In this document: in pieces, positions 32,339 through 40,701 of the stretch
How positions within the stretch are numbered: position 1 is the stretch's first letter
How the letters are laid out: every line of letters begins with the position of its first letter
NCBI GenBank assembly: GCA_022560875.1
Contig: JADFSH010000015.1
Location: forward strand, 1 to 46,110
Length of the DNA stretch: 46,110 bases
Reading direction: 5' to 3'
From: Planctomycetota bacterium
GTDB lineage: Bacteria; Planctomycetota; Phycisphaerae; Phycisphaerales; SM1A02
The notes under the pieces: generated by a model
Database searches by the model: none
Seen by the model: only the letters and a program-made list of their open reading frames with translations
What the model was told of the DNA's origin: nothing
Made by a program: the position numbers and the translations under genes

Positions 32339-33811
32339 TTACGACAGTGGCGGCAACTGCCCCGCCCTGATAAACGCATGCTCATACAGGTATAAACCGA
32401 TCAACGCGGGTATGCACACGAACGCAGGCAAAAAGACAATCATGACCAGCGACACCCCCACCCCGATGATGAGGCCATCGCGATACGGGGCGAGCGGTCC
32501 GAGGCGAATGACGCGCAGGAATGCCGCCGCCTGACGAGCGTTGTCCGTACTGTGGCGTCGCAACACTTCCGAGAGAGCGAACAAGCCATGCCCCGAAGTG
32601 CTGAAGATGAAGATGAGTTGCAACGTGGTATTTCCAGGAGCGAACGGCAGCAGGCTTGCACTGCCGCACATCAGCGACTGCATGATCAGGTGAGGCAGAA
32701 GGAGCTTGCTTTCCCAGAGGTCGCGCCCCTTGCACTGGGCGAAGAGGAACGCGGTGTAACCCGCCACCGCCACCCCCAGCGGCAGGCCCAGCCAGCGCAG
32801 CGAACTGAGTCCGGTCTCTATTCCAGTGAAACGCAGAACCAGCAGCACCGTTACCAGCACACTGAAGAGGGTCAGGATAATGCCCCCCTTGACCAGCCAG
32901 CTTTTCCAATTGGGACGGGTCAACATTCGGTAGAAACGCATCGGCCGGGCCAGGTCTTCAACGAGCAGGAAGTTCGTCAGCAGTATGAACAACAGACCGA
33001 ACAGTTCCGGCACGTAATCGTGGGCGAACCCCGTCAGCCCCAGGGCTGCGGCAAACGGAGCCAACATCATCACTCCTCCCGCGATACCTTTCGTCACCAG
33101 GTACATCGCCACCGGCCAGCCCCACTCCACCTTGTGCCCGATGTCCAGCACCGTCCGGGCATCCGGGGCCAGGGGTAGATCATTCGGCCAAGGCTCCGGC
33201 TTGTCGTTCGGGCGGTCGGACCAGAGATACATCTCCGGCCTTGCCGCGCTTCCCGGGGTCAGTGCGATGTCGCTGACCCCCTTGTAGTGAACATTCGGCC
33301 CCGTACCCTGCTCGGGGCGGCGGACCTGGGTGGTGTTGTTCATCACCATCAACGAGATCTTGGATTCGGGATCATCGAGATCGCCCGCAATGATCGCAGT
33401 CTCCGGACATACCACCACGCACGCCGGCTCGATCCCCTGCTCGACGCGATGAGCGCAGAAGTGACATTTCTCCACCGTTCCCTTGTCCTCGTTGAGATAG
33501 ATCGCGTCATAGGGACACGCCTGCATGCATGCCCGGCAGCCGATGCAGGCATCGCGGTCGATATCCACGATACCGTCTTTTCGTTTTTCCAAGGCGTTGA
33601 CCGGACAGATAGTCACGCAGGGGGCATCCGTGCAGTGATTGCAGCGCAGCACGGCAAAGTTCCGCTTGATATCCGGAAACGTCCCTTCCTCGGTGTACTT
33701 GACCCAGGTCCGGAAGTCCCCCACGGGGACGTCATTCTCGGCCTTGCACGCCACGGTGCAGGCGTGACAGCCGATGCACCGGTCGTGGTCGATGAGAAAT
33801 CCGTACTGCAT
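32339..33811 (-). CDS. Fused four-cluster ferredoxin / NrfD-type membrane quinone oxidoreductase subunit
   Basis: Protein of 490 residues joining two subunits that are usually separate (B and C of Psr/Nrf/Dms-type enzymes). Residues 1-170 hold four 4Fe-4S motifs: CIGCHACTVAC (12-22), CNHCTDAPCVTIC, CIGCRACMQAC and CHFCAHRVEQGIEPACVVVC, 16 cysteines in all. A linker follows. From about residue 230 come eight or so hydrophobic helices of the NrfD/PsrC type, which exchange electrons with the quinone pool. The start at 33811 is chosen because MQYGFLIDHDRC is the typical ferredoxin-subunit beginning; a longer frame from 33952 adds unrelated residues. It is first in a two-gene operon with the catalytic subunit. 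Confidence 0.93.
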   Translation of the reverse strand: MQYGFLIDHDRCIGCHACTVACKAENDVPVGDFRTWVKYTEEGTFPDIKRNFAVLRCNHCTDAPCVTICPVNALEKRKDGIVDIDRDACIGCRACMQACPYDAIYLNEDKGTVEKCHFCAHRVEQGIEPACVVVCPETAIIAGDLDDPESKISLMVMNNTTQVRRPEQGTGPNVHYKGVSDIALTPGSAARPEMYLWSDRPNDKPEPWPNDLPLAPDARTVLDIGHKVEWGWPVAMYLVTKGIAGGVMMLAPFAAALGLTGFAHDYVPELFGLLFILLTNFLLVEDLARPMRFYRMLTRPNWKSWLVKGGIILTLFSVLVTVLLVLRFTGIETGLSSLRWLGLPLGVAVAGYTAFLFAQCKGRDLWESKLLLPHLIMQSLMCGSASLLPFAPGNTTLQLIFIFSTSGHGLFALSEVLRRHSTDNARQAAAFLRVIRLGPLAPYRDGLIIGVGVSLVMIVFLPAFVCIPALIGLYLYEHAFIRAGQLPPLS

Positions 33812-33988
33812 GGCAGACAGTGTAGCGTTGGGAATCGAACTCAGCTTTGATCCCCGAAAGGTCTTTTGACGGCCTTCTCCTGAAATATGGGGGATCGTCC
33901 TACCAAGAACACCAAAAAGGCGGTCAGTGCACAACCTCCATTTTCTATTCACGAGATCGCACCACAGCCGACCTGAAAGGCGACAGAC

Positions 33989-36448
33989 ATGCGCATCCTC
34001 TGGATCGACCTCAAATATGCAGTGCGGATGATTCTGGGCAGCCCCGGCTTCGCCCTGGTGGCGGTGATTTCGCTGGCCCTGGGCATCGGGGCCAACACCA
34101 CAATATTCAGCATGGTCAACACCCTGCTGCTCAGGCCCCTTGACGTTGACCAGCCAAATGAGCTAGTCGCAATCTTCAATAAGGGGCTTGGTGAAAATGA
34201 GGTATTTTTTTCGAACTCGTATCCCGAATTTCTTGATATGCAGGCCCGGAATACGGTCTTCTCCGGAGTGACGTGCAGCGCGTTCGTCCCTCTGGGCCTG
34301 AAGGGTGATCAGGGAGTAGCAAGCATTGTCCTCGGCCAGATGGTCTCGACCAGTTTCTTCGATGTCATCGGCGTGAGGCCGATCTTGGGGAGGAGTTTTC
34401 TTCCTGATGAAGGCGAAACCGAAGGCACTCATCCGGTGGTCATGATTAGTGAGGAGCTATGGCAGGGTCGTCTTGCGGGTGACGAATCAATCATCGGCCA
34501 AACGCTCATGCTTAATGGCTACGCCTTCACGGTGATCGGGGTCGTGCCTGATTCCTTCGAGGGGTTGAATATCGGCATCGAACCGGAGTTGTGGGCACCG
34601 ATGATGATGCACAAGATGATTTCGGCTTTCGATATCAATCTTGAATCGCGGGGAAACAATTTCCTGCGGTGTACGGCACGTCTCAAACCGGGGGTGTCCA
34701 TTGAGCAGGCGCGGGCGGACATGGCGGTTTTTGCCGCCAATCTCGAAGCGACCTATCCCGACAGTGAAGAGGACTGCGCCTACACCATTATCCCCGTCAA
34801 CGATGATAGGATACTTGTCAATCTCACCAATGGGCGTGGCATCGGCGGGCTGATGATCGTACTCATGTCTGTCGTGGGACTGGTATTGCTCATCGCCTGT
34901 TCCAATGTCGCCAGCATCCTGCTGGCCCGGGCCTCGGGACGCCAGAAGGAAATCGCCATCCGCCTGGCCATGGGGGCTGGTCAAGGGCGTGTTATCCGCC
35001 AGTTGCTCACGGAAAGCATGGTACTGGCGATCCTGGCTGGAGTGACGGGAATCCTCCTTGCCTCCTGGACGATCAGCCTCATCCACGGCATCGACATGCC
35101 GTTCTTCGATACGTTCCCGATTGATTTCAGCTTTGATCGCAACGTATTGCTCTTCACCCTGGGAGTTACGGTAGTGACGGGCTTGATCTTCGGACTGGTG
35201 CCGGCAGTGCAGATCCTGCGCACAAACGTGGTATCCACGCTGAAGGATCAAGGCAGTTCGGTATCACAAACTTCGGGAAAATCCCGAATGCAGGGTATGT
35301 TGGTGATATCGCAGCTGGCGATGTCATTGTTCCTGTTGGTGATGGCGGGCATGTTCGTTCGAAGCCTGCAGAACGCCGAGCATCTCGATGTCGGCTTCGA
35401 CCCGAGCCATAACGCGGTACTCTCGATCAATCTGGGTCTGGGCCAGTATGAAGAAGAGAGTGGAGCGCGTTTTTTTGATGATCTCCTGAGACAGGTCCGC
35501 GAGATGCCGGGGGTGGTGGCGGCAGGCTATGCAGATTACACCCCCTTCGGCTTCAATCGCTCCTCTTCCACCGTGTCAATTCCGGGATACGAGCCACGCG
35601 AAGACGAATCGATGAACATCAATCGTGCAGTGACGAGCGATGGCTATTTCAAGGCGATGGGGATTCCGATTCTTCAGGGGCGGGAATTTGAACTAACGGA
35701 TGATGAAGACGGCGAGCGGGTGATGGTTATCAACGAGGTAATGGTGGATCGCTACTTTGTTGATCGCGAACCGATCGGCAGTATTGTCAGGCTGTGGGGT
35801 GAAGACCGTCGAGTAGTGGGCGTCGCGAAGACCGGTATGTATCACAGTCTGCGTGAGACTCCTCAAACCTTCCTTTATATTCCCCAGGCGCAAGAGTATG
35901 CGCCGTGGCAAAATCTGAACATCCGGACCGAAGCCGATCCAAAGGCAATGCTGGCTCCCGCCATGAAACTTGTGCATGACATGGACCCCAACCTGCCGCT
36001 TTTCTCGGTAGACACCATGGAGCACAATATGGGATTCGCCCTATTGCCGGCCCGGATTGTCGGCAGCCTGGTGAGCATGTTCGGTCTGATCGCACTGATT
36101 CTGGCGGTGACCGGCATCTACGGGGTGATGGCGTATTCCGTTTCCCAGCGCACCAACGAATTCGGCATCCGCATGGCCATCGGCGCTCAGCAGAGTGATG
36201 TGCTCAAGCTCGTGTTGAAGAAGGGCTTGATCATCAGCTCCATCGGAATGAGTCTGGGGTTGATATTGGCCCTCGGAGCTGGTCTCGGGCTGTCGCGAAT
36301 GAATCTCTTATATGGCGTTTCCCCAGTCGATCCAGTCATCCTCGGATCGGTATTGAGCATACTTGCGATGGTCGTGTTGCTGGCGTGCTATGTCCCCGCG
36401 CGACGGGCCATGCGGGTCGATCCCATGACCGCGTTGCGATATGAGTAG
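33989..36448 (+). CDS. ADOP-type (MacB/FtsX-like) ABC transporter permease
   Basis: Membrane protein of 819 residues built as two MacB/FtsX-like halves, the acidobacterial-duplicated-orphan-permease plan. Each half has one N-side helix, a large periplasmic MacB_PCD domain and a three-helix FtsX region. The first half starts RILWIDLKYAVRMILGSPGF-ALVAVISLALGIGANTTIF. FtsX signatures are ILLARASGRQKEIAIRLAMGAGQGRVIRQLL (split over about 309-338) and ISQRTNEFGIRMAIGAQQSDVLKLVL-like near 720-748, and it ends in the typical PARRAMRVDPMTALRYE. The AAAGG site lies 8 nt before the ATG. There is no ATPase, membrane-fusion protein or outer-membrane factor next to it, so it is an orphan. The role could be efflux or lipoprotein handling; not determinable here. 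Confidence 0.92.
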   Translation: MRILWIDLKYAVRMILGSPGFALVAVISLALGIGANTTIFSMVNTLLLRPLDVDQPNELVAIFNKGLGENEVFFSNSYPEFLDMQARNTVFSGVTCSAFVPLGLKGDQGVASIVLGQMVSTSFFDVIGVRPILGRSFLPDEGETEGTHPVVMISEELWQGRLAGDESIIGQTLMLNGYAFTVIGVVPDSFEGLNIGIEPELWAPMMMHKMISAFDINLESRGNNFLRCTARLKPGVSIEQARADMAVFAANLEATYPDSEEDCAYTIIPVNDDRILVNLTNGRGIGGLMIVLMSVVGLVLLIACSNVASILLARASGRQKEIAIRLAMGAGQGRVIRQLLTESMVLAILAGVTGILLASWTISLIHGIDMPFFDTFPIDFSFDRNVLLFTLGVTVVTGLIFGLVPAVQILRTNVVSTLKDQGSSVSQTSGKSRMQGMLVISQLAMSLFLLVMAGMFVRSLQNAEHLDVGFDPSHNAVLSINLGLGQYEEESGARFFDDLLRQVREMPGVVAAGYADYTPFGFNRSSSTVSIPGYEPREDESMNINRAVTSDGYFKAMGIPILQGREFELTDDEDGERVMVINEVMVDRYFVDREPIGSIVRLWGEDRRVVGVAKTGMYHSLRETPQTFLYIPQAQEYAPWQNLNIRTEADPKAMLAPAMKLVHDMDPNLPLFSVDTMEHNMGFALLPARIVGSLVSMFGLIALILAVTGIYGVMAYSVSQRTNEFGIRMAIGAQQSDVLKLVLKKGLIISSIGMSLGLILALGAGLGLSRMNLLYGVSPVDPVILGSVLSILAMVVLLACYVPARRAMRVDPMTALRYE

Positions 36449-36468
36449 CAAAGCCAATCCAAGAGGGA

Positions 36469-36795
36469 TCAGATCACCCGCATGATATGTTTGGGAAGTT
36501 TTGCCCCTCTGAGCACACCAAGGAGATTCTCCGGAGGATCGATAAATCGATAGCCAACCAGCCGTTTTTTATATCCGAGGCGCTTGATCCAAATTCGCCT
36601 GATAAACACGCTGATATGATCTTCACCGACGCCGATCAGTACAGAAGCGCGTTTCGGAATGGTGTCTCGACACAGGAGTACCATGCCGCTGGCGGAGATG
36701 TTCTGTATCAGCCCCAAGGTGCACTGCAGTTCAGTATCAGCCAGACGTCCCGCTCTCCTTCGTTCAATCAAATTGGTGCGTTCTGTTTTTTTCAT
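36469..36795 (-). CDS. PilZ domain protein (putative c-di-GMP binder)
   Basis: Small cytoplasmic protein of 108 residues matching a single PilZ domain. The two c-di-GMP-binding signatures are intact: RxxxR (Arg13-Arg17 in ERRRAGRLAD) and N-x-S-x-x-G (NISASG, 32-37). Strands follow (MVLLCRDTIP, ASVLIGVG, DHISVFIRRIWIKRLGYKKR, LVGYRFID). It should act as a c-di-GMP effector by binding a partner protein. The partner is not evident; the secreted protease gene upstream is divergent. It converges with the ADOP permease gene, leaving 20 nt between stops. Confidence 0.82.
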   Translation of the reverse strand: MKKTERTNLIERRRAGRLADTELQCTLGLIQNISASGMVLLCRDTIPKRASVLIGVGEDHISVFIRRIWIKRLGYKKRLVGYRFIDPPENLLGVLRGAKLPKHIMRVI

Positions 36796-37322
36796 TATCG
36801 TACTTACTCATAATAATACGATTCAATCAGCCACATTCGGGAGTCGTCTGCACACCCTTGACGGAAGACCGTTGCTTTGCCCGGAATCGGTAATCACCGT
36901 CAAACCTTGGGGGTATTGCGATCTGTAACGTCTGGAAGGTTTGAACGGATTATCAGGCGTCTTGCGGCGGAAGCATCGTCAATGTCTCAGTTTCTTGCCG
37001 AGCGTACTCACACGGGTCCGTTGCCCATCAACCCCACTATATATCTGGCCTGGATTCGTTTTCTTGCTATTCAGGGGGGGGCACAGAAACGGCAGATCTG
37101 TTTGTCCCTAGTCACGAATCAGGATTACAGGTGTGGTATTGACACCGGGGTTTCGCTCGGAATGAACAGACCAAAGAGTCCTATAAAGTATTGCAAATAA
37201 GCAATTTACAGTTTATTCGTCAGGCAATATGAGTTACATTGAGAATCATTCAGACCTCATTTTTCCTGTCCGAGACTGATCCCCCTGACATTCAAATCCT
37301 CAGACCCCAGAGACAATATTCG
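36796..37322. other. Long divergent intergenic region between the PilZ and protease genes
   Basis: About 530 nt with no convincing gene; open frames across it lack ribosome-binding sites and family features. The part next to the protease gene (37180-37240) is A+T rich. A weak promoter there could be TTTACA (37205-37210) with TATGAG (37228-37233) 17 nt further on. Two inverted repeats stand out: ATTGC-AAATAA-GCAAT at 37190-37205, and TTGACGG paired with CCGTCAA near 36858-36904. Either could be an operator or RNA stem; neither matches a riboswitch I know. An 8-G run lies at 37074-37081. Confidence 0.4.
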
Positions 37323-39686
37323 ATGCAGTACGACACTGAATCCAACACAATCCTTTTGGACAACAGACTACATCATATTGCTCCGCTTTTGATTGCGGGT
37401 CTGGCATGGTTTTCCCTATCCGGGGCAACCGCATCCGCCCAGCCGATCAGGTTCTACGACACCTCTAATCCACTCAACTCCTCGCGAAATCTGGTGCCGA
37501 CGGCAAAATCTCGACCTGTCAATCCGGTGGAACTGGTTGATGTCCGCTTGATGCCCGGCATCGATCTTCTGATGGTGGAGGAGGAAGACCTTGCGCGGGA
37601 TGCTCAGGGACTTCCCTATCGTTTCGCAATCGCCAACGACGTCTTTCTGACGCCTGAAAACTCCGGCACGTGGGAGCAACTCGATCGGGACACCTGGCTG
37701 TGGCGTCTGCGACTGGTGAGTGCCGGTGCCGTATCAATCAATCTTGGTTTCACGCGATACGATATGCCGGAAGGCGGAACGCTGTTCGTCTATACCACTG
37801 ACGGCTCATCAGAACTTCGAGGCTTTACCGCCGCGGACAACGAGGCTCATGGTCAACTCTGGACGCCTCCCCTCAATTCTGACGACATCATCGTCGAAGT
37901 CACACTCCCGTCCGATGTTCTGGTTCATCTCGAACTGGAGCTGACACGAGTCAATCATGGATATCGAGGATTCGATAAGGCAAAAGGCGACAAGAGCGCA
38001 CTTTCCGGTTCCTGCAACGTCGATGTGAACTGCCCGGAAGGCGCGACCTGGACCGACGAGATCGCTTCAGTGGCGCTGATCATCGTCAACGGCGAGACCC
38101 TCAGTACTGGTTTCATGGTCAACAACACCGCCAACGATCGCAAACCTTACTTCATGACCGCCTATCACAGCGGCCTGAACGCCGCCAATGACGCTGCCCT
38201 GGTAGTGTTCTGGAATTACGAGAACTCCACCTGCCGCACCCCGGGCAGCGTGGCGAGTGGTGCCGCAGGTGACGGCGTGATGAGAGATTTCAACACGGGA
38301 AGCTCGTTCCGGTCCCGCACCGCTTCCTCCGATTTCTGTCTTGTGGAGCTTGATGACTACCCGGACGCCTCGTTCGGCGTGAGCTACGCCGGCTGGGATC
38401 GTTCCGGGGCCGCTGCCGATTCTGCAATTTGCATTCACCATCCTCAGGGCGAGGAAAAGCGGATCAGCTTCGAGGACAATCCGACCTCCATCACCACGTA
38501 TCTCCAGAATCCGGTACCCGGCGACGGAACCCACATTCGTGTCACTGACTGGGATCTCGGGACCACCGAGGACGGTTCCTCGGGTTCACCCCTCTTCGAC
38601 GCCAACCACCGGATCATCGGACAACTCCATGGCGGGTACGCGGCGTGCAGCAACAACGATTCGGACTGGTACGGACGCTTCTTCACCTCCTGGACCGGAT
38701 CGGGCACTCCCTCCACCCGTCTCAGTGACTGGCTCGATCCCCTGAGTAGCGGCGCGCTGACCACCAACACCCTCGGTCCCATCAGTCCCTTCCAGGACTG
38801 CAATCTCAACGGTCTGCCCGACGCAATGGACATCAGCAGTCTCACCAGCCTTGACTGCAACTCAGACTCCATTCCAGATGAATGCCAGCTTGGCACTGAC
38901 CTCATGATCGAGAACTTCGACGACATCTCTCTGTTGCCCGGCCTGGGCTGGGACGTGGTCAGCAACAGCTCCCCTCTTGGCCCCTTCACCTGGTTCGGGG
39001 GTATCCCTCTCTGGTTCTCGGCCTTCCGAGGCAGCGCCGAGACCTACGTTGCCTCTAGCTACCAAGCCATCGCCGACAGCAGCTCAGGCACGATCAGCGA
39101 GTGGCTCATGATCCCCCCCCTCACCCTCAAGGACGGGCTGGAATTCTCTTTCTACACCCGCACGCTCTGGGGCAACACCTTTCCCGATCGCATACAGGTG
39201 CGGATGAGCCTCAATGGCTCCAGCATCAACGTTGGCTCCACCCCCACCAGTGTCGGCGACTTCACCACCCTGCTGCTTGACATCAATCCCACCTTGACCA
39301 CCAACGGATACCCCTTCACCTGGCAGAAATACACCGTCGTACTCAGCGGCATCGGTACCCCCACCACCGGACGTATGGCCTTTCGCTACTTCGTCATAAA
39401 CGGGGGACCGAACGGTGCCAACTCCAACTTCATCGGGGTGGACAACGTTCGCATCGTCGAATTCACCAACGACACCAATGACAACGGAATCCCCGACACC
39501 TGTGAATTCCCCCCTTGTCCTGCCGACTTCAATTCCGATACAAACGTCAATGTTACGGATCTGCTTGCTCTGCTCGCAGCGTGGGGCACATGCCTTCCTC
39601 CATGTCCACCGGACATCAACAGCGACGGATTCGTCAACGTCACCGACTTGCTTGCCCTTCTGGGGGCCTGGGGGTCGTGTCCCTGA
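37323..39686 (+). CDS. Secreted lysyl-endopeptidase-like serine protease with cleaved-adhesin-like domain and dockerin-like tail
   Basis: Exported protein of 787 residues, taking the ATG at 37323 (a TTG at 37239 gives a longer N-terminus). The signal segment PLLIAGLAWFSLSGATASAQ ends near residue 40. Residues about 60-220 form a beta-rich propeptide-like region. The trypsin-fold domain follows with His282 in FMTAYHSG, Asp337 in DFCLVELDD and Ser420 in DGSSGSPLFD; FWNYENSTCR matches Achromobacter protease I relatives. The Cys normally after the catalytic His is Ser. A jelly-roll region (about 530-710, starting LMIENFDD) resembles the choice-of-anchor J/cleaved adhesin domain. The C-terminus carries two VNVTDLLALLxAWG repeats (about 740-785) like those of the protein encoded at 89-1492. 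It probably digests extracellular protein while held at the surface. Confidence 0.88.
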   Translation: MQYDTESNTILLDNRLHHIAPLLIAGLAWFSLSGATASAQPIRFYDTSNPLNSSRNLVPTAKSRPVNPVELVDVRLMPGIDLLMVEEEDLARDAQGLPYRFAIANDVFLTPENSGTWEQLDRDTWLWRLRLVSAGAVSINLGFTRYDMPEGGTLFVYTTDGSSELRGFTAADNEAHGQLWTPPLNSDDIIVEVTLPSDVLVHLELELTRVNHGYRGFDKAKGDKSALSGSCNVDVNCPEGATWTDEIASVALIIVNGETLSTGFMVNNTANDRKPYFMTAYHSGLNAANDAALVVFWNYENSTCRTPGSVASGAAGDGVMRDFNTGSSFRSRTASSDFCLVELDDYPDASFGVSYAGWDRSGAAADSAICIHHPQGEEKRISFEDNPTSITTYLQNPVPGDGTHIRVTDWDLGTTEDGSSGSPLFDANHRIIGQLHGGYAACSNNDSDWYGRFFTSWTGSGTPSTRLSDWLDPLSSGALTTNTLGPISPFQDCNLNGLPDAMDISSLTSLDCNSDSIPDECQLGTDLMIENFDDISLLPGLGWDVVSNSSPLGPFTWFGGIPLWFSAFRGSAETYVASSYQAIADSSSGTISEWLMIPPLTLKDGLEFSFYTRTLWGNTFPDRIQVRMSLNGSSINVGSTPTSVGDFTTLLLDINPTLTTNGYPFTWQKYTVVLSGIGTPTTGRMAFRYFVINGGPNGANSNFIGVDNVRIVEFTNDTNDNGIPDTCEFPPCPADFNSDTNVNVTDLLALLAAWGTCLPPCPPDINSDGFVNVTDLLALLGAWGSCP

Positions 39687-40017
39687 GTCTGGCGTCATTA
39701 TCGGTAAATCCGGAGACCCGTGGAAACAAGTCGTGTTAGGGATATACCTTCTTCCCGGTCCACGTGAGTTGATGCGGAGAAAGCATCCGTGAGATACGAT
39801 TCCTGTCACCCCAAGATCGAAAAGCACCTGATCACGTGCCAGTGGGGAACCGATCACAAGCATAGCAGAGTCTTTATCGAGCCGCGGGAGGTTTGCCGTC
39901 GTCCGAAAATAAGTGGCAACGGTATGAACTGTCGCTTCCCGGCGAAAAAATTTCCACACAAAATGGCGAGACGATTGCAGCTACCGACGGGTGTTTCGCC
40001 GATGGAATCCATAATCA
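39687..40017. other. Intergenic region between protease and lipoprotein genes
   Basis: About 330 nt on the plus-strand side of the protease gene. I see no clear terminator, no RNA gene and no supported reading frame. It presumably carries the promoter of the lipoprotein gene at 40018. Confidence 0.35.
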
Positions 40018-40581
40018 ATGCCTACGAGAAAGACAAGAGCGATATTCGCGGCTAGCACCTTGATTCTGTTAGTGCCGCTTCTTCTCTTGAGCGGGTGCGC
40101 TACCTGCCAGGCGTATCCGGGGTCGAAACGAACACTCGAGGAAGTGGGTATCCTGAGTATTCGGCAGATGAATACGTTGCGTATTGACGATCAACCCATC
40201 ACCCAGAGCAATGTGCGGGAGATAAATCTGCTTCCAGGCCCGCATACCATTGCCTGGGAATTCACCTATCCCAATCGTTACCGGGAGATGAAGCAACTGG
40301 ATTTTCAGGTTGAGCGGGGACACCGGTATCAACTTATCCAGCGATTCATTCCCCTGACCCCAGGTGGGCATCCCCTTGAAGCGGTCTTTGATCTCACCAT
40401 CAATGCGGTCGTCGCCCCCTTGATCTGGCTTTTCCCTCCGGAATCACCTGCTGAAGCCCCGGAAGGCGAGTATTTCATGTGGATCGTGGATCAGGAGTCC
40501 CGCAACGTACTGGCGGGAGTGAATCCGGACGATTCGACCCGCCATGCCGCCATCACTGACCTCGCAATGGATGTGCGTTAG
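40018..40581 (+). CDS. Small lipoprotein of unknown function
   Basis: Predicted lipoprotein of 187 residues. The N-terminus has basic residues (PTRKTR), a hydrophobic stretch and a good lipobox LLSGC, with Cys27 as lipidation site. The mature part is mostly beta-strand. The stretch ILSIRQMNTLRIDDQPI, followed by NLLPGPHTIAWEFTYP, resembles a PEGA-like or carrier-type beta-sandwich in which a small ligand-like value is described, but the match is too weak to name. A second hydrophobic patch (NAVVAPLIWLFPP) lies near 130-142. It stands alone and converges with the CRTAC1 gene. Function is unknown. Confidence 0.75.
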   Translation: MPTRKTRAIFAASTLILLVPLLLLSGCATCQAYPGSKRTLEEVGILSIRQMNTLRIDDQPITQSNVREINLLPGPHTIAWEFTYPNRYREMKQLDFQVERGHRYQLIQRFIPLTPGGHPLEAVFDLTINAVVAPLIWLFPPESPAEAPEGEYFMWIVDQESRNVLAGVNPDDSTRHAAITDLAMDVR

Positions 40582-40701
40582 CTGATACGCATTCATCACG
40601 AGTCAGAAAAGTATTATGTAAACCCTTGTCTTCATCGACCTGCTGAAGCTACTCGCCACTGGGGTGATAGGATTTCGTTTCGATGATGAGAGAGCAGTCG
40701 T

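Noticed and set aside
37190-37205. Short inverted repeat ATTGC-AAATAA-GCAAT considered as a riboswitch or terminator.
   Set aside because: Only 5 bp of stem, no T-run, and no match to a riboswitch core; kept only as a remark in the intergenic entry.
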